From the NCBI GenBank assembly GCA_030149325.1, contig JASBRS010000101.1, forward strand, positions 1-32,727: DNA of 32,727 bases. The letters run 5' to 3'. Below are positions 17,904 through 25,843 of the stretch, in pieces. The notes beneath the pieces are model-generated. The model worked only from the letters and a program-made list of their open reading frames with translations. It did not search any database and was not told the origin of the DNA. The translations under genes were made by a program, and so were the position numbers. This stretch comes from Deinococci bacterium. GTDB taxonomy: Bacteria; Deinococcota; Deinococci; Deinococcales; Trueperaceae. Numbering within the stretch: position 1 is the first letter of the stretch; each line of letters starts with the position of its first letter.

Positions 17904-18518
17904 TTGAAGTTCTTCCTAGCGGTGGCCCGCGGTATCGACAGCTTCACCACCATCATCGGGAAGTTGATGTGGTGGCTGACCCTGCTCATGGTGTTGGTCG
18001 GGGTGTACAACGTCCTCACGCGTTACGGCTATAGCGTGGTCGCCGCCGTCTTCGGGGACGCCATCGCCGAGAAGGCGAGCGGCAACTTCTACCTCGAGAT
18101 GCAGACGTACGCCTACGACATGGTGTTCCTGCTGGGCGCTGCCTACGTGTTGCGATCGGACGGGCACGTACGCGTCGACGTCGTCTTCTCCAACCTTCGC
18201 CGCCGCGTCAAGGCATGGATCGACATCTTCGCGACGATCCTCTTTCTCGTACCGTTCAGCCTCATGGGCATCTACTTCAGCCACCGGTACGTTGCCAGTA
18301 GCTGGCGCGCCCACGAGATGAGCCCGAACCCCGGCGGCCTCGCCCGCTACCCGATCAAGACGGTGATCGTCATCGCGTTCGCACTGTTGATCGCGCAGGG
18401 GATCAGCGAGGTGATCAAGAACATCGCCTTCCTCTCGGGCCGCAAGGACTCCGGCAGCCTGTACGCCGAGGCCGAACCGGAGACGGCAGGCTCGAGCGAA
18501 GGCCCGGTAGGCGCCTGA
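17904..18518 (+). CDS. dctQ: TRAP transporter small permease DctQ
   Basis: This 204-residue integral membrane subunit has four predicted helices and works with DctM and the periplasmic DctP in sodium-driven uptake of small carboxylates. The sequence after the start (MKFFLAVARGIDSFTTIIGK) and then LLMVLVGVYNVLTRYG, MVFLLGAAYVLRSDGHVRVDV and MSPNPGGLARYPIKTVI match the branch labelled mannitol/chloroaromatic-type TRAP transporters. The start is ambiguous. The TTG at 17904 has GGAGGAG seven bases upstream and gives the usual family N-terminus, so it is used here. The ATG at 17865 lies 9 bases after the -10 box and would add 13 basic residues on a nearly leaderless transcript. The stop overlaps the dctM start by one base. 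Confidence 0.9.
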   Translation: MKFFLAVARGIDSFTTIIGKLMWWLTLLMVLVGVYNVLTRYGYSVVAAVFGDAIAEKASGNFYLEMQTYAYDMVFLLGAAYVLRSDGHVRVDVVFSNLRRRVKAWIDIFATILFLVPFSLMGIYFSHRYVASSWRAHEMSPNPGGLARYPIKTVIVIAFALLIAQGISEVIKNIAFLSGRKDSGSLYAEAEPETAGSSEGPVGA

Positions 18519-19888
18519 TGTTGGGGCTGTGGATGTTCGCGGCGGCGGTGCTGCTGCTGCTCATCGGCTACCCGGTGGCCTTCAGCCTCGGCGGCACGGC
18601 TGTCCTGTTCACCTTCATCGGCAGCGACTTCACCGAGAAGTTCCTGGGCTTCGGCTTCCCCTGGCACCCCATCTTCTCGGTCGCGCGCCTCAACATCCTG
18701 CCCCAGCGCATCTTCGGCAACATCATGGACAACTACACGCTGGTGGCGGTGCCGTTCTTCGTGTTCATGGGCGTGATGCTGGAGAAGTCGGGGCTCGCCG
18801 AGGAGCTGCTGGAGACCATGGGCATCCTCTTCGGTAGCCTGCGCGGCGGCCTCGCCATCTCGGTGGTGGCCGTGGGCGCGCTGCTGGCGGCCTCGACCGG
18901 CGTCGTGGGAGCTTCGGTGGTCACGATGGGCGTGCTGGCGCTGCCGGTGATGCTCAAGTACAACTACAGCAAGCCGCTCGCGACGGGGGTGGTGGCGGCG
19001 TCGGGAACGCTCGGCCAGATCATCCCCCCGAGCATCGTGCTGGTGATCCTGGGGGACCAGCTCGGCGTCTCGGTTGGGGATCTGTTCCTCGGTTCGTTCA
19101 TCCCGGGCTTCGTTCTGGCCGGGTTGTTCATGGTGTGGGTGGCCATCGTGGCGATCTTCCGCCCGCACGAGGCCCCGGCGCTGCCCAAGGAGGCGCGCGA
19201 CATCTCGGCCGGCCGGCTGGCGATCAAGGTCGTCGTCAACCTCATCCCGCCGCTGTTCCTCATCCTGCTGGTGCTCGGCACCATCTTCTTCGGCATCGCC
19301 ACCCCCACCGAGGCCGGTGCCATGGGTGCAGTCGGCGCCATGCTGCTGGCCATCGTCAACCGGCGCCTGACGCTCAGGAACCTGATCAACACCATGGACC
19401 AGACGCTCAAGCTCACCAGCATGGTCTTCATGATCCTGGTCGGCGCCACCGCCTTCTCCATGGTGTTCCGAGCGCTGCATGGCGACGTGGCGGTCGACAA
19501 CTTCCTCACCAACCTGCCTTGGGGCGAGTTCGGCTTCATCTTCTTCACCATGCTGGCGATCTTCCTGCTGGGGTTCTTCATCGACTTCATCGAGATCACC
19601 TTCATCGTGGTCCCGCTCATCGCCCCCATCGCCGCGCGCTATTTCGGGCACGACCTGATGGTGTGGTTCGGGGTGCTGATCGCCATGAACCTGCAGGCAT
19701 CGTTCCTGACCCCGCCGTTCGGCTTCGCGTTGTTCTACCTGAAGGGCGTCGCGCCGTCCGAGGTCAAGACCACCGACATCTACCGCGGCATCATCCCGTT
19801 CGTCGCCATCCAACTCGTCGCCGTGGTCATCATCGCGCTGGCCCCGGGCATCGTGAACCTGCTGCCGTCGCTGGCTGCGGGACGCTGA
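18518..19888 (+). CDS. dctM: TRAP transporter large permease DctM
   Basis: This 456-residue, 11-12-helix protein is the ion-coupled translocation subunit of the TRAP carrier. Recognisable stretches are LLLIGYPVAFSLGGTAVLF, VPFFVFMGVMLEKSGLAEELL, ASTGVVGASVVTMGVLALP, SGTLGQIIPPSIVLVILGDQ, FGIATPTEAGAMGAVGAMLLA and GFFIDFIEITFIVVPLIAPI. Length suits the DctM/mannitol-type branch. ATG 18518 shares its A with the dctQ stop (TGATG), so translation is coupled. The stop is followed by a 168-bp gap with two hairpins, beyond which dctP is transcribed toward it. Confidence 0.95.
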   Translation: MLGLWMFAAAVLLLLIGYPVAFSLGGTAVLFTFIGSDFTEKFLGFGFPWHPIFSVARLNILPQRIFGNIMDNYTLVAVPFFVFMGVMLEKSGLAEELLETMGILFGSLRGGLAISVVAVGALLAASTGVVGASVVTMGVLALPVMLKYNYSKPLATGVVAASGTLGQIIPPSIVLVILGDQLGVSVGDLFLGSFIPGFVLAGLFMVWVAIVAIFRPHEAPALPKEARDISAGRLAIKVVVNLIPPLFLILLVLGTIFFGIATPTEAGAMGAVGAMLLAIVNRRLTLRNLINTMDQTLKLTSMVFMILVGATAFSMVFRALHGDVAVDNFLTNLPWGEFGFIFFTMLAIFLLGFFIDFIEITFIVVPLIAPIAARYFGHDLMVWFGVLIAMNLQASFLTPPFGFALFYLKGVAPSEVKTTDIYRGIIPFVAIQLVAVVIIALAPGIVNLLPSLAAGR

Positions 19889-19912
19889 ACATCGCTCCCA
19901 GGAAGCACCGGT

Positions 19913-19946
19913 CGGCCCGGATCCCGCGAAGGCGGGGCCCGGGCCG
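19913..19946. terminator. Imperfect GC hairpin after dctM
   Basis: An 8-bp outer stem (CGGCCCGG / CCGGGCCG) and a 5-bp inner stem (CCCGC / GCGGG) are separated by a 2x2 internal loop and closed by a GAAG loop. It begins 24 bases beyond the dctM stop. It has no T-run; a role in ending or protecting the dctQM transcript is inferred from position. Confidence 0.5.
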
Positions 19947-19996
19947 AACCCTTCCAGGAGCCGGTGGCACCGTTGGAGCCGGCTCCCCCGAACGAA

Positions 19997-20034
19997 GCGG
20001 GGGGCACGCCCGATGCCTCGGGCGTGCCCCCCGC
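19997..20034. terminator. Strong bidirectional hairpin between dctM and dctP
   Basis: A perfect 17-bp stem (left arm 19997-20013, right arm 20018-20034) has a 4-base TGCC loop between the convergent dctM and dctP genes and begins 22 bases past the dctP stop. It is symmetric, so it can act on both strands. It lacks a U-tract, as is common for GC-rich genomes. Confidence 0.7.
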
Positions 20035-20056
20035 GCTGGAGCCCGCAGGCTCCGGC

Positions 20057-21139
20057 TCAGGTGTTCTTGTAGATGAAGTTCAGGTAGGCGAACTGGTTGA
20101 TCTTGTCGAAGCCGCGCACCTGCTCCATGAACGGCATCATGGAATCGGAGATCTTCTTGTACATGGCGTTGCTGTTGCGCAGATCGTCGTTGATCTTGAC
20201 CCAGTTGTCGTACAGAACCTTCAGCACCGGGTCGGGGAAGACCTTGGGCTGGGCGCCGGCCGCGACCAGGCGCTTGAACGCCGCCGGGTCCTTGTCGGTG
20301 TAGTCGGACAGCATCTGGATGTTCGCCGCCTGGCTGGCCGTCGCGATGACCTCCTGGATGTCGGCCGGCAGGCCCTTCCAGGTGTCGAGGTTGACGTACA
20401 GGGCGAACGCCGCGCCGGGCTCCTGCCAGCCGGGGCCGTAGTAGTACTTGGCCGCCTTGTTGAGGCCGAGGATCTCGTCGTCGTGCGGACCGACCCACTC
20501 AGCCGCGTCCAGCACACCGCGCTGCAGCGCCAGGAAGATCTCGCCGCCGGCCAGGGTCTGCACGTTGACGCCGGCTGCCGAGTACACCCGTGCGCCCAGG
20601 CCAGCCGTGCGGAACGACAGGCCCTGCAGGTCCGCCGGGGTGTTGATCTCCTTGTTGAACCAGCCGGCCATCTGCTGGCCGGTGTTGCCGGCCAGGAAGG
20701 GCTTGAGGTTGCTGTTGCCGGAGAGCTCGTCCCACAGCGCCTGACCGCCGCCAGACTCGATCCACGAGTTGATCTGCTTGGGCGTCAGGCCGAACGGGAC
20801 GGTGGTGAAGAAGGCGTGCGAGGGGTCCTTGCCGATGTAGTAGTACGACGCCGTGTGGCCCATCTCGAAGGCGCCGCTCGACACTGCATCGAACACCTCG
20901 AGGCCGCCCACCTGGGCGCCCGCTTCGTACACCTGGATGGTGACGTCGCCATCGGTCATGGCCTTGACGGCATTGGCGATGTTCTCGGCACCACCGAAGA
21001 GGTTGTCGAGCGATCGCGGCCACGAGGTGACCATGCTCCACTGGTACTTGCCCGCTTGGGCATTGGCGAACATCAGCGGCGACAACGTCGCCCCTGCAGC
21101 CACAACGCCTGCCTTCTTGAGGAACTCACGCCTCTTCAT
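20057..21139 (-). CDS. dctP: TRAP transporter periplasmic binding protein DctP, Tat-exported
   Basis: This 360-residue receptor matches the mannitol/chloroaromatic-type TRAP branch, whose characterised relatives bind 2-oxo acids (TakP) or calcium lactate (a Thermus protein). The N-terminus MKRREFLKKAGVVAAGATL is a twin-arginine signal ending near FANAQAG, so the protein may be exported folded. Family stretches include MVTSWPRSLDNLFGGAENI, YEAGAQVGGLEVFDAVSSG, GHTASYYYIGKDPSHAFF, FRTAGLGARVYSAAGVNVQ, and GVLDAAEWVGPHDD with the conserved Trp/Pro ligand region. The ATG at 21139 has GGGAGG four to five bases upstream, and a TATACT box (21171-21176) lies above it. It is unusual that dctP is convergent to dctQM rather than in the same operon. 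Confidence 0.93.
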   Translation of the reverse strand: MKRREFLKKAGVVAAGATLSPLMFANAQAGKYQWSMVTSWPRSLDNLFGGAENIANAVKAMTDGDVTIQVYEAGAQVGGLEVFDAVSSGAFEMGHTASYYYIGKDPSHAFFTTVPFGLTPKQINSWIESGGGQALWDELSGNSNLKPFLAGNTGQQMAGWFNKEINTPADLQGLSFRTAGLGARVYSAAGVNVQTLAGGEIFLALQRGVLDAAEWVGPHDDEILGLNKAAKYYYGPGWQEPGAAFALYVNLDTWKGLPADIQEVIATASQAANIQMLSDYTDKDPAAFKRLVAAGAQPKVFPDPVLKVLYDNWVKINDDLRNSNAMYKKISDSMMPFMEQVRGFDKINQFAYLNFIYKNT

Positions 21140-21170
21140 ACGACCTCCCTGGGTTGTTCCTTGCCAGGTC

Positions 21171-21176
21171 AGTATA
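21171..21176 (-). promoter_or_regulatory. -10 box of dctP
   Basis: TATACT on the minus strand lies 31 bases before the dctP ATG and matches the consensus in five of six positions. The -35 region is poor. The leader would be about 25 bases with a GGGAGG ribosome site. Confidence 0.5.
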
Positions 21177-21330
21177 AAGCCCGAGGGTCGGCGCCATCGG
21201 ACGCCGCCTGTGTACGTATGCACGGCGCCGGATGCGGGCCCCCACGCGCTCCCTGCGGTAGGCAAGGCATCGCCTCCTGGACGAGGGAACGTCCCGCCCT
21301 CCTACCATCCCGAAAGATGAGAGCGTGAAG

Positions 21331-21339
21331 GTGGTACGT
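21331..21339 (+). promoter_or_regulatory. Candidate extended -10 of the phnDCE operon
   Basis: TGGTACGTT fits TGn-TANNNT and lies 57 bases before the phnD GTG. The 257-bp gap between dctP and phnD otherwise holds the dctP promoter and no recognised riboswitch or palindrome. Confidence 0.35.
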
Positions 21340-21396
21340 TTGGTCAGGCCTGCTACCCAAGCGGCTCTGCAATCCACTACGCCTTAGGAGGCACCC

Positions 21397-22290
21397 GTGT
21401 TGAAGCTCTTCGGCCGAGCTCTGGCCACACTCCTGCTCGTTGGTGCGTTCATGACGGTCTCCGCGCAGCAGCCGATCCAGGTGAGCATCGGGTTCAACCC
21501 GACGCAGAACTCGGATCAACTCTCGGCGGCGGCCAACGCCATCGCCAGCTACCTCGAGAAGCAGTTCGGCGGCGCCGTCGAGGTCAAGGTCTTCATGCCC
21601 ACCGACTACCGCGGCCTCATCGAAGCCATGGGCTCGGGCAACCTCGACTTCGCGTTCTTCCCCCCCGACGGCTTCGTGATCGCCAACCGCGAGGTGCACG
21701 CCCAGGTGCTGCTCAAGTCGGTGCGCTTCGGCAACCCCTACTACTGGGCGGCCATCATCGTCCGCAAGGACTCGGGCATCAACAAGCTCGCCGACCTCGA
21801 GGGCAAGTCGATCGCGTGGGTCGACCCCAACTCCGCCTCGGGCTACACCTTCCCGCGGGCGGCCCTGATCCAGGCCGGCATCAACCCCGACAACTTCTTC
21901 TCCAAGCAGACCTTCGCCGGCGCCCACGACGCCGCCGTGCTGGCCGTGCTCAACGGCTCGGTCGACGCCGCCGCGGTCTTCGCCAACGACGACCAGAACA
22001 AGTCGGGGGCCTGGACGCAGTTCCTGAGCGCCGACCAGGCCGCTCAGATCCACGCCATCTTCTACACCAAGCCCATCCCGGGCGACACCTTCAGCGTCTC
22101 GCAGCAGTTCGCCATGGCCCACCCGGCGCTCACCTACCAGATCGCCGCCGCCATCGCGTCGATCAAGGCGCCCGACAGCAAGCTGCTCGAGAACCTCTAT
22201 CGGATCGACTACATGGTCCCGGCCGACAGCGAAGACTACGCCGTCGTCAAGGAGACCCGTCAGATCCTCGGTCTGGACAAGGCCCAGTAA
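21397..22290 (+). CDS. phnD: Phosphonate/phosphate-type ABC substrate-binding protein
   Basis: This 297-residue PhnD/PtxB-family periplasmic receptor supplies the PhnC-PhnE importer encoded immediately downstream. The signal peptide (LFGRALATLLLVGAFMTVSAQ) ends near residue 25. The mature part opens QVSIGFNPTQNSDQLSAAAN and holds the ligand-pocket signatures VFMPTDYRGLIEAM, NLDFAFFPPDGFVI and WVDPNSASGYTFPRAALI (Ser-Ala-Ser-Gly-Tyr loop that grips the phosph(on)ate group). The GTG at 21397 has AGGAGG (21386-21391) five bases upstream. Whether the ligand is phosphonate, phosphite, phosphate or methylphosphonate cannot be told. No C-P lyase, phosphonatase or ptxD gene is nearby, which leaves a phosphate-scavenging role open. 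Confidence 0.93.
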   Translation: MLKLFGRALATLLLVGAFMTVSAQQPIQVSIGFNPTQNSDQLSAAANAIASYLEKQFGGAVEVKVFMPTDYRGLIEAMGSGNLDFAFFPPDGFVIANREVHAQVLLKSVRFGNPYYWAAIIVRKDSGINKLADLEGKSIAWVDPNSASGYTFPRAALIQAGINPDNFFSKQTFAGAHDAAVLAVLNGSVDAAAVFANDDQNKSGAWTQFLSADQAAQIHAIFYTKPIPGDTFSVSQQFAMAHPALTYQIAAAIASIKAPDSKLLENLYRIDYMVPADSEDYAVVKETRQILGLDKAQ

Positions 22291-22305
22291 CCTTCGATGC
22301 GCCGA

Positions 22306-22338
22306 CGGCCGATGCCGGGGATGCCCCGGCATCGGCCG
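22306..22338. other. Near-perfect hairpin between phnD and phnC
   Basis: A perfect 15-bp stem (arms 22306-22320 and 22324-22338) closes on an ATG triloop; after a three-base bulge the stem continues for another five pairs (22301-22305 with 22342-22346). It fills most of the 71-bp gap. It has no T-run, so partial attenuation or protection of the phnD message is more likely than full termination. Confidence 0.65.
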
Positions 22339-22361
22339 CTGTCGGCGGACGGAGCCGCGTC

Positions 22362-23111
22362 ATGATCCAGGTCTCGAACCTCAGCAAGGTCTTCCCCGAC
22401 GGCACCCAGGCTCTCCGTGACGTCAGCGTGTCGATCCCCGACGGCGACTTCGTCGCCGTCATCGGGCTGTCGGGTGCGGGCAAGTCCACCTTCCTGCGCT
22501 GCCTCAACCGCCTCGTCGATCCGAGCGGCGGCGCCATCGAGGTCGACGGTACCGACGTGGCGCGTCTGCGGGGTCGGTCGCTGCAGCGCTACCGCCGCAC
22601 GGTGGGCTTCATCTTCCAGCAGTTCAACCTGGTCACCCGCCTGTCCGTCCTCGACAACGTGCTGTCGGGTCGCCTCGGGTACCACCCCACCTGGCGCGGC
22701 ATGCTGGCCCTGTACACCGACCGCGACTACGAGCTGGCCCGAGCCGCCATCCGCGAGGTCGGCCTGGCCGGCAAGGAGGACACCCGCGTCGACCAGCTCT
22801 CGGGCGGGCAGCAGCAACGCGTCGCCATCGCCCGCGCGATGACGCAGGAGCCCGAGCTGATCCTGGCCGACGAGCCCATGGCCAGCCTCGATCCCCGCCT
22901 CTCCGACGTCATCCTCGGGCTGCTGCGCGACTACAACCAGAAGCGCGGGGTCACGGTGCTCGTCAACATCCACGTGCTCGAGCTCGCGAAGCGCTACGCC
23001 AAGCGCGTCATCGCCTTCAACAAGGGCCACATCGTCTTCGACGGCCCGGTCGCCGAGCTCGACGGCGACCTCGAGACCACCATCTACGCCGGCTCGCTGG
23101 AGGCCCTCTGA
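22362..23111 (+). CDS. phnC: Phosphonate-type ABC transporter ATPase
   Basis: This 249-residue cytosolic ATPase powers the PhnE channel. Walker A is GLSGAGKST (35-43), the Q-loop FIFQQFNLV (about 83-91), the ABC signature [15 protein letters not shown] (146-160) and Walker [14 protein letters not shown] (166-178), followed by the switch His in NIHVLEL. The insertion [20 protein letters not shown] after the Q-loop is typical of PhnC rather than of other importers' ATPases. The ATG at 22362 opens the family N-terminus ([18 protein letters not shown]). Its TGA shares one base with the phnE ATG (TGATG). Confidence 0.95.
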   Translation: MIQVSNLSKVFPDGTQALRDVSVSIPDGDFVAVIGLSGAGKSTFLRCLNRLVDPSGGAIEVDGTDVARLRGRSLQRYRRTVGFIFQQFNLVTRLSVLDNVLSGRLGYHPTWRGMLALYTDRDYELARAAIREVGLAGKEDTRVDQLSGGQQQRVAIARAMTQEPELILADEPMASLDPRLSDVILGLLRDYNQKRGVTVLVNIHVLELAKRYAKRVIAFNKGHIVFDGPVAELDGDLETTIYAGSLEAL

Positions 23112-24742
23112 TGATCGTCGCCTTCGTGTTCGGCCTCGTCGCCGCCATCGTGACGGGCCTCGCCAACGCCTCCATGCGACGCCTCGTCATCGCCGCCGGC
23201 GTCGGCCTGCTGGTCGCCTATTTTGCGTTCCCCTTCTATTCCGCCGACGGCTTCGTCAGCCGCGACACCGTGAGTCCCAGCCTGTTCGGGCTCACGCCCA
23301 CCGATCCGGTCCTGGCACTGGTGCTGCTGGCCGGCATCGCCGGCATCGCCGGCGCGCGCCTGCCGCGGCGCCTGGGCGGCGCCCTGGCCGCCGGCGGCGC
23401 CATCATGACGGCCGTGCTGGTGGGGACCTCCCACCTGCGTAGCCCCGCGCTCGGCCGTCTGTTGCCGATCCCGGGCCTGATGGAGGTGCTCACCGGCCTG
23501 GCGCTGGCGGTGGTGATCACCGCGCTCGGCTGGGGCTCGCGCCGTCTGCGCGTCCCCTTCCTCATCGCCGGGCTCGCCGCGGGCGGGCTGGCCTTCGGCT
23601 TCCTGGCCTCCAACGCCGGCCACCGACTGTTCCCCAACGCGCAGGGCTACTACCGGTTGGCGACCAGCGTTCCCGCCGCCAAGCAGCAGTCGATCCTCGA
23701 CGAGTACAACGCCAGCCTCGACACCATCAACGCGCAGCGCAACCGCATCGGCCTGAAGCCGCTCGAGCCGCTGACCTCGATCAAGGCGCTCGACACCGGC
23801 CGCCTGCCGGAGGCCGCCTCCAAGGACGGCTACCGCATGCTCCGCCCCTTCGAACAGCGCTACGGCGTGTGGGTGGCCATGCTCCTGGCCGGCATCCTGC
23901 TGGGCGGCGGCGCCATGCTGGCGTGGCGGCCGCACCTGCACGAGACCGGCGACGTGGCGGGCGGCGTGCTCTACGCGGCGGTGTTGCTGTCGCTGGCGCC
24001 GGCGTTCGCCGCCACCGAGTTCAGCTTCGCCAAGCTGGCGGCCGGCTGGCCGTTCCTCATGAAGTTCCTCGATCGCGCCTGGCCCCCGTTGTGGGCCGAC
24101 CCCAGCTACGGGACCTTCGGGATCTACCCGCTGCAGGAGGTCGCCAGCCAGATGCTCATCACCCTCGAGATCGCGCTGGTAGGGACCTTCCTCGGCGCCC
24201 TCTTCGCGGTGCCGCTGAGCTTCCTGGCCGCCCGCAACCTGACCCAGGGGAACGTCGCCATGCGCGCGGTGTTCGCCCTCACGCGCGGCTTCTTCAACCT
24301 CGACCGCGGCGTCGACACCCTGATCCTGGCGTTGATCTTCGTGGCCGCGGTGGGCCTGGGGCCGTTCGCCGGGGTGCTGGCCATGGCCATCCACTCGATC
24401 GCCGACCTCGGCAAGCTCTACTCGGAGTCGATCGAGAACGTCGACCGAGGACCGATCGAGGCGCTGGAGGCGGTCGGGGCGTCGGGCAGCAACGTCGTGC
24501 GGTGGTCGATCCTGCCGCAGGTGTCGCCGCTGTTCCTGGGGTGGACGCTGTACCGCTTCGAGATCAACTTCCGGGTATCCATCGTGCTCGGTCTGGTCGG
24601 CGCCGGCGGCATCGGCTTCTTCATCCAGGACAAGATGTCGTCGGGGCGCTACGACCAGATGATCATCGCCATCCTGGCCATCATCATCGTGGTGAACATC
24701 ATCGACTTCGCGTCGTCGTGGCTGCGCTCGCGCCTGGTGTGA
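23111..24742 (+). CDS. phnE: Phosphonate-type ABC permease with long N-terminal membrane extension
   Basis: The C-terminal ~240 residues are a standard PhnE channel: QEVASQMLITLEIALVGTF, GLGPFAGVLAMAIHSIADLG, the EAA-like loop RGPIEALEAVGASGSN, and GLVGAGGIGFFIQDKM. Usual PhnE proteins are about 260-280 residues; this one is 543. Residues 1-285 add about six hydrophobic segments (near 3-18, 24-40, 66-81, 87-104, 123-140, 149-166), a hydrophilic stretch (about 171-250) containing LDEYNASLDTINAQRNRIG, and another helix pair (about 253-272 and 284-300). The start shares a base with the phnC stop, and the reading frame is open without any internal stop, so this is one polypeptide. Sensing or extra anchoring by the extension is speculation. 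Confidence 0.9.
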   Translation: MIVAFVFGLVAAIVTGLANASMRRLVIAAGVGLLVAYFAFPFYSADGFVSRDTVSPSLFGLTPTDPVLALVLLAGIAGIAGARLPRRLGGALAAGGAIMTAVLVGTSHLRSPALGRLLPIPGLMEVLTGLALAVVITALGWGSRRLRVPFLIAGLAAGGLAFGFLASNAGHRLFPNAQGYYRLATSVPAAKQQSILDEYNASLDTINAQRNRIGLKPLEPLTSIKALDTGRLPEAASKDGYRMLRPFEQRYGVWVAMLLAGILLGGGAMLAWRPHLHETGDVAGGVLYAAVLLSLAPAFAATEFSFAKLAAGWPFLMKFLDRAWPPLWADPSYGTFGIYPLQEVASQMLITLEIALVGTFLGALFAVPLSFLAARNLTQGNVAMRAVFALTRGFFNLDRGVDTLILALIFVAAVGLGPFAGVLAMAIHSIADLGKLYSESIENVDRGPIEALEAVGASGSNVVRWSILPQVSPLFLGWTLYRFEINFRVSIVLGLVGAGGIGFFIQDKMSSGRYDQMIIAILAIIIVVNIIDFASSWLRSRLV

Positions 24743-24785
24743 AGGGGCGCTCGGCCCCCTCTCATCGGCCCGCCGTCGTGCCCCG

Positions 24786-24791
24786 TACAAT
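24786..24791 (+). promoter_or_regulatory. -10 box giving a leaderless transcript of the barrel gene
   Basis: TACAAT is followed by 7 bases and the ATG at 24799. No ribosome site precedes that ATG. An imperfect GC hairpin just past the phnE stop (about 24742-24762, AGGGGC / GCCCCCT with a one-base bulge) could separate this transcript from the phn operon. Confidence 0.6.
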
Positions 24792-24798
24792 GGCCGGC

Positions 24799-25287
24799 AT
24801 GACACGACCGCTGCGCACGCGCATCCTCCCCATCCTGCTGCTGGTGGCCCTGGCCTCGGGGTTGGCCACCGCCAGCGCCCAGGGCAACTGGTTCGGCGTA
24901 CGCTCCGGCTACCCGTTGGGCGTGACGCTGCACTACGGCATCGCCAACGCGCTCTCGAACGGGTACGACCTGCGCGTCAGCGGCAAGCTGGTGGTGGACA
25001 ACGCGGGCTCCCGCTTCGGGCTGGGCCTCGACGCCATGCACACCTTCGCCGCCGCCTCCCCCCTCTCCGCCTACCTGGGGGCAGGCCCCAGCATGGAGTT
25101 CGGCTCGGGGACGGCCCTGCTCGACCTGCACGCACTGCTGGGGGGCGAGTTCCGCTTCACCGACTTCGGGCTGTCGCAGCTCGGGCTGTTCGCCGAGGGC
25201 ACCCTGGGTGCCACCATCGGCATCAGTAACGCCGCGTCGCGCTTCCCTACCTTCGGCGCCGCCCTCGGCGTGAACTGGCACTTCTAG
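24799..25287 (+). CDS. Small predicted outer-membrane or secreted beta-barrel protein
   Basis: This 162-residue protein has a clear signal peptide (RILPILLLVALASGLATASAQ, cleavage near residue 29). The mature part consists of short alternating amphipathic strands rich in Gly, Ser and aromatic residues (YPLGVTLHYGIANALSNGYD, SRFGLGLDAMHTF, SAYLGAGPSMEFG, LFAEGTLGATIGIS). It ends in VNWHF, a terminal Phe as in many outer-membrane barrels recognised by the BAM machinery. An eight-strand barrel would fit the length. The ATG at 24799 is preferred because it lies 7 bases after TACAAT; the ATG at 24790 overlaps that box. Its 3' end overlaps the convergent PH-like gene by 41 bp. A soluble lipocalin-like fold is an alternative. 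Confidence 0.75.
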   Translation: MTRPLRTRILPILLLVALASGLATASAQGNWFGVRSGYPLGVTLHYGIANALSNGYDLRVSGKLVVDNAGSRFGLGLDAMHTFAAASPLSAYLGAGPSMEFGSGTALLDLHALLGGEFRFTDFGLSQLGLFAEGTLGATIGISNAASRFPTFGAALGVNWHF

Positions 25288-25843
25288 CGGGCTCCACGCC
25301 TCCGTAGCGCTCGACCAGCGCCAGCAGCGCGGCGGGATCGCGCGGCGCTAGCAGCAGTCGGCCGCCGCCCGCGCGCTGCAGCAGCACGCCCTCGCCGCTG
25401 CGGGCGCCGACGGCGACCCGCGTCCGCCCCAGGCCCTCCAAGTGGAAGGTACCGACGTAGTAGCCGGGGATGTGGCTGCGCGGCCAGCCCAGGTGGACGC
25501 TGCGCGTCAGCGGCAGCCGGTAGGCCAGCACCTCCGCGGCCGTCACCTCGGAGAGCGACAGCTGGAGCGTGCCCACCAACGTCCGCACGGTGAGCCGGTC
25601 GCCTCGCACGCGGTAGGCCAGCCGGCGCGGCGCGGCCAGCAGCGTCGCCACCGCGGCGGCCGTGATGGCGAGCTCGAGCCCCACCAGCGGCACCGTCGCC
25701 GACCAGCTCCGCGCCCCCGCCTGCGCCAGGGGACCGTCGCCGCCGCTGAACAGGATCGCGCCCACGGCGCCGATCCCGATCGCGCCGACGATCACGGCGG
25801 GCCACGGCGAGGCCGGCTCCGCGAGCCGCTTGAGCTCAGCCAT
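25247..25843 (-). CDS. Membrane protein with bacterial PH-like domain
   Basis: This 198-residue protein has two N-terminal membrane helices ([19 protein letters not shown], about 14-32, and [20 protein letters not shown], about 50-69). A predominantly beta domain with the look of a bacterial PH domain follows: [22 protein letters not shown], then [19 protein letters not shown] and [20 protein letters not shown]. The last 13 residues are Ser/Arg-rich and are encoded opposite the 3' end of the barrel gene. The ATG at 25843 sits within the last codons of the ribbon-helix-helix gene (8-bp overlap) with AGGAGG about 8 bases upstream. It is the last gene of the SPFH operon and is presumably membrane-associated with the SPFH protein; its function is unknown. 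Confidence 0.8.
   Translation of the reverse strand: MAELKRLAEPASPWPAVIVGAIGIGAVGAILFSGGDGPLAQAGARSWSATVPLVGLELAITAAAVATLLAAPRRLAYRVRGDRLTVRTLVGTLQLSLSEVTAAEVLAYRLPLTRSVHLGWPRSHIPGYYVGTFHLEGLGRTRVAVGARSGEGVLLQRAGGGRLLLAPRDPAALLALVERYGGVEPARSASSRRGRRRR

Noticed and set aside
18347-19813. 488-codon minus-strand open frame opposite dctM
   Set aside because: The Asp/Glu/His/Gln-rich translation has no fold-like pattern; dctM on plus is unmistakable.
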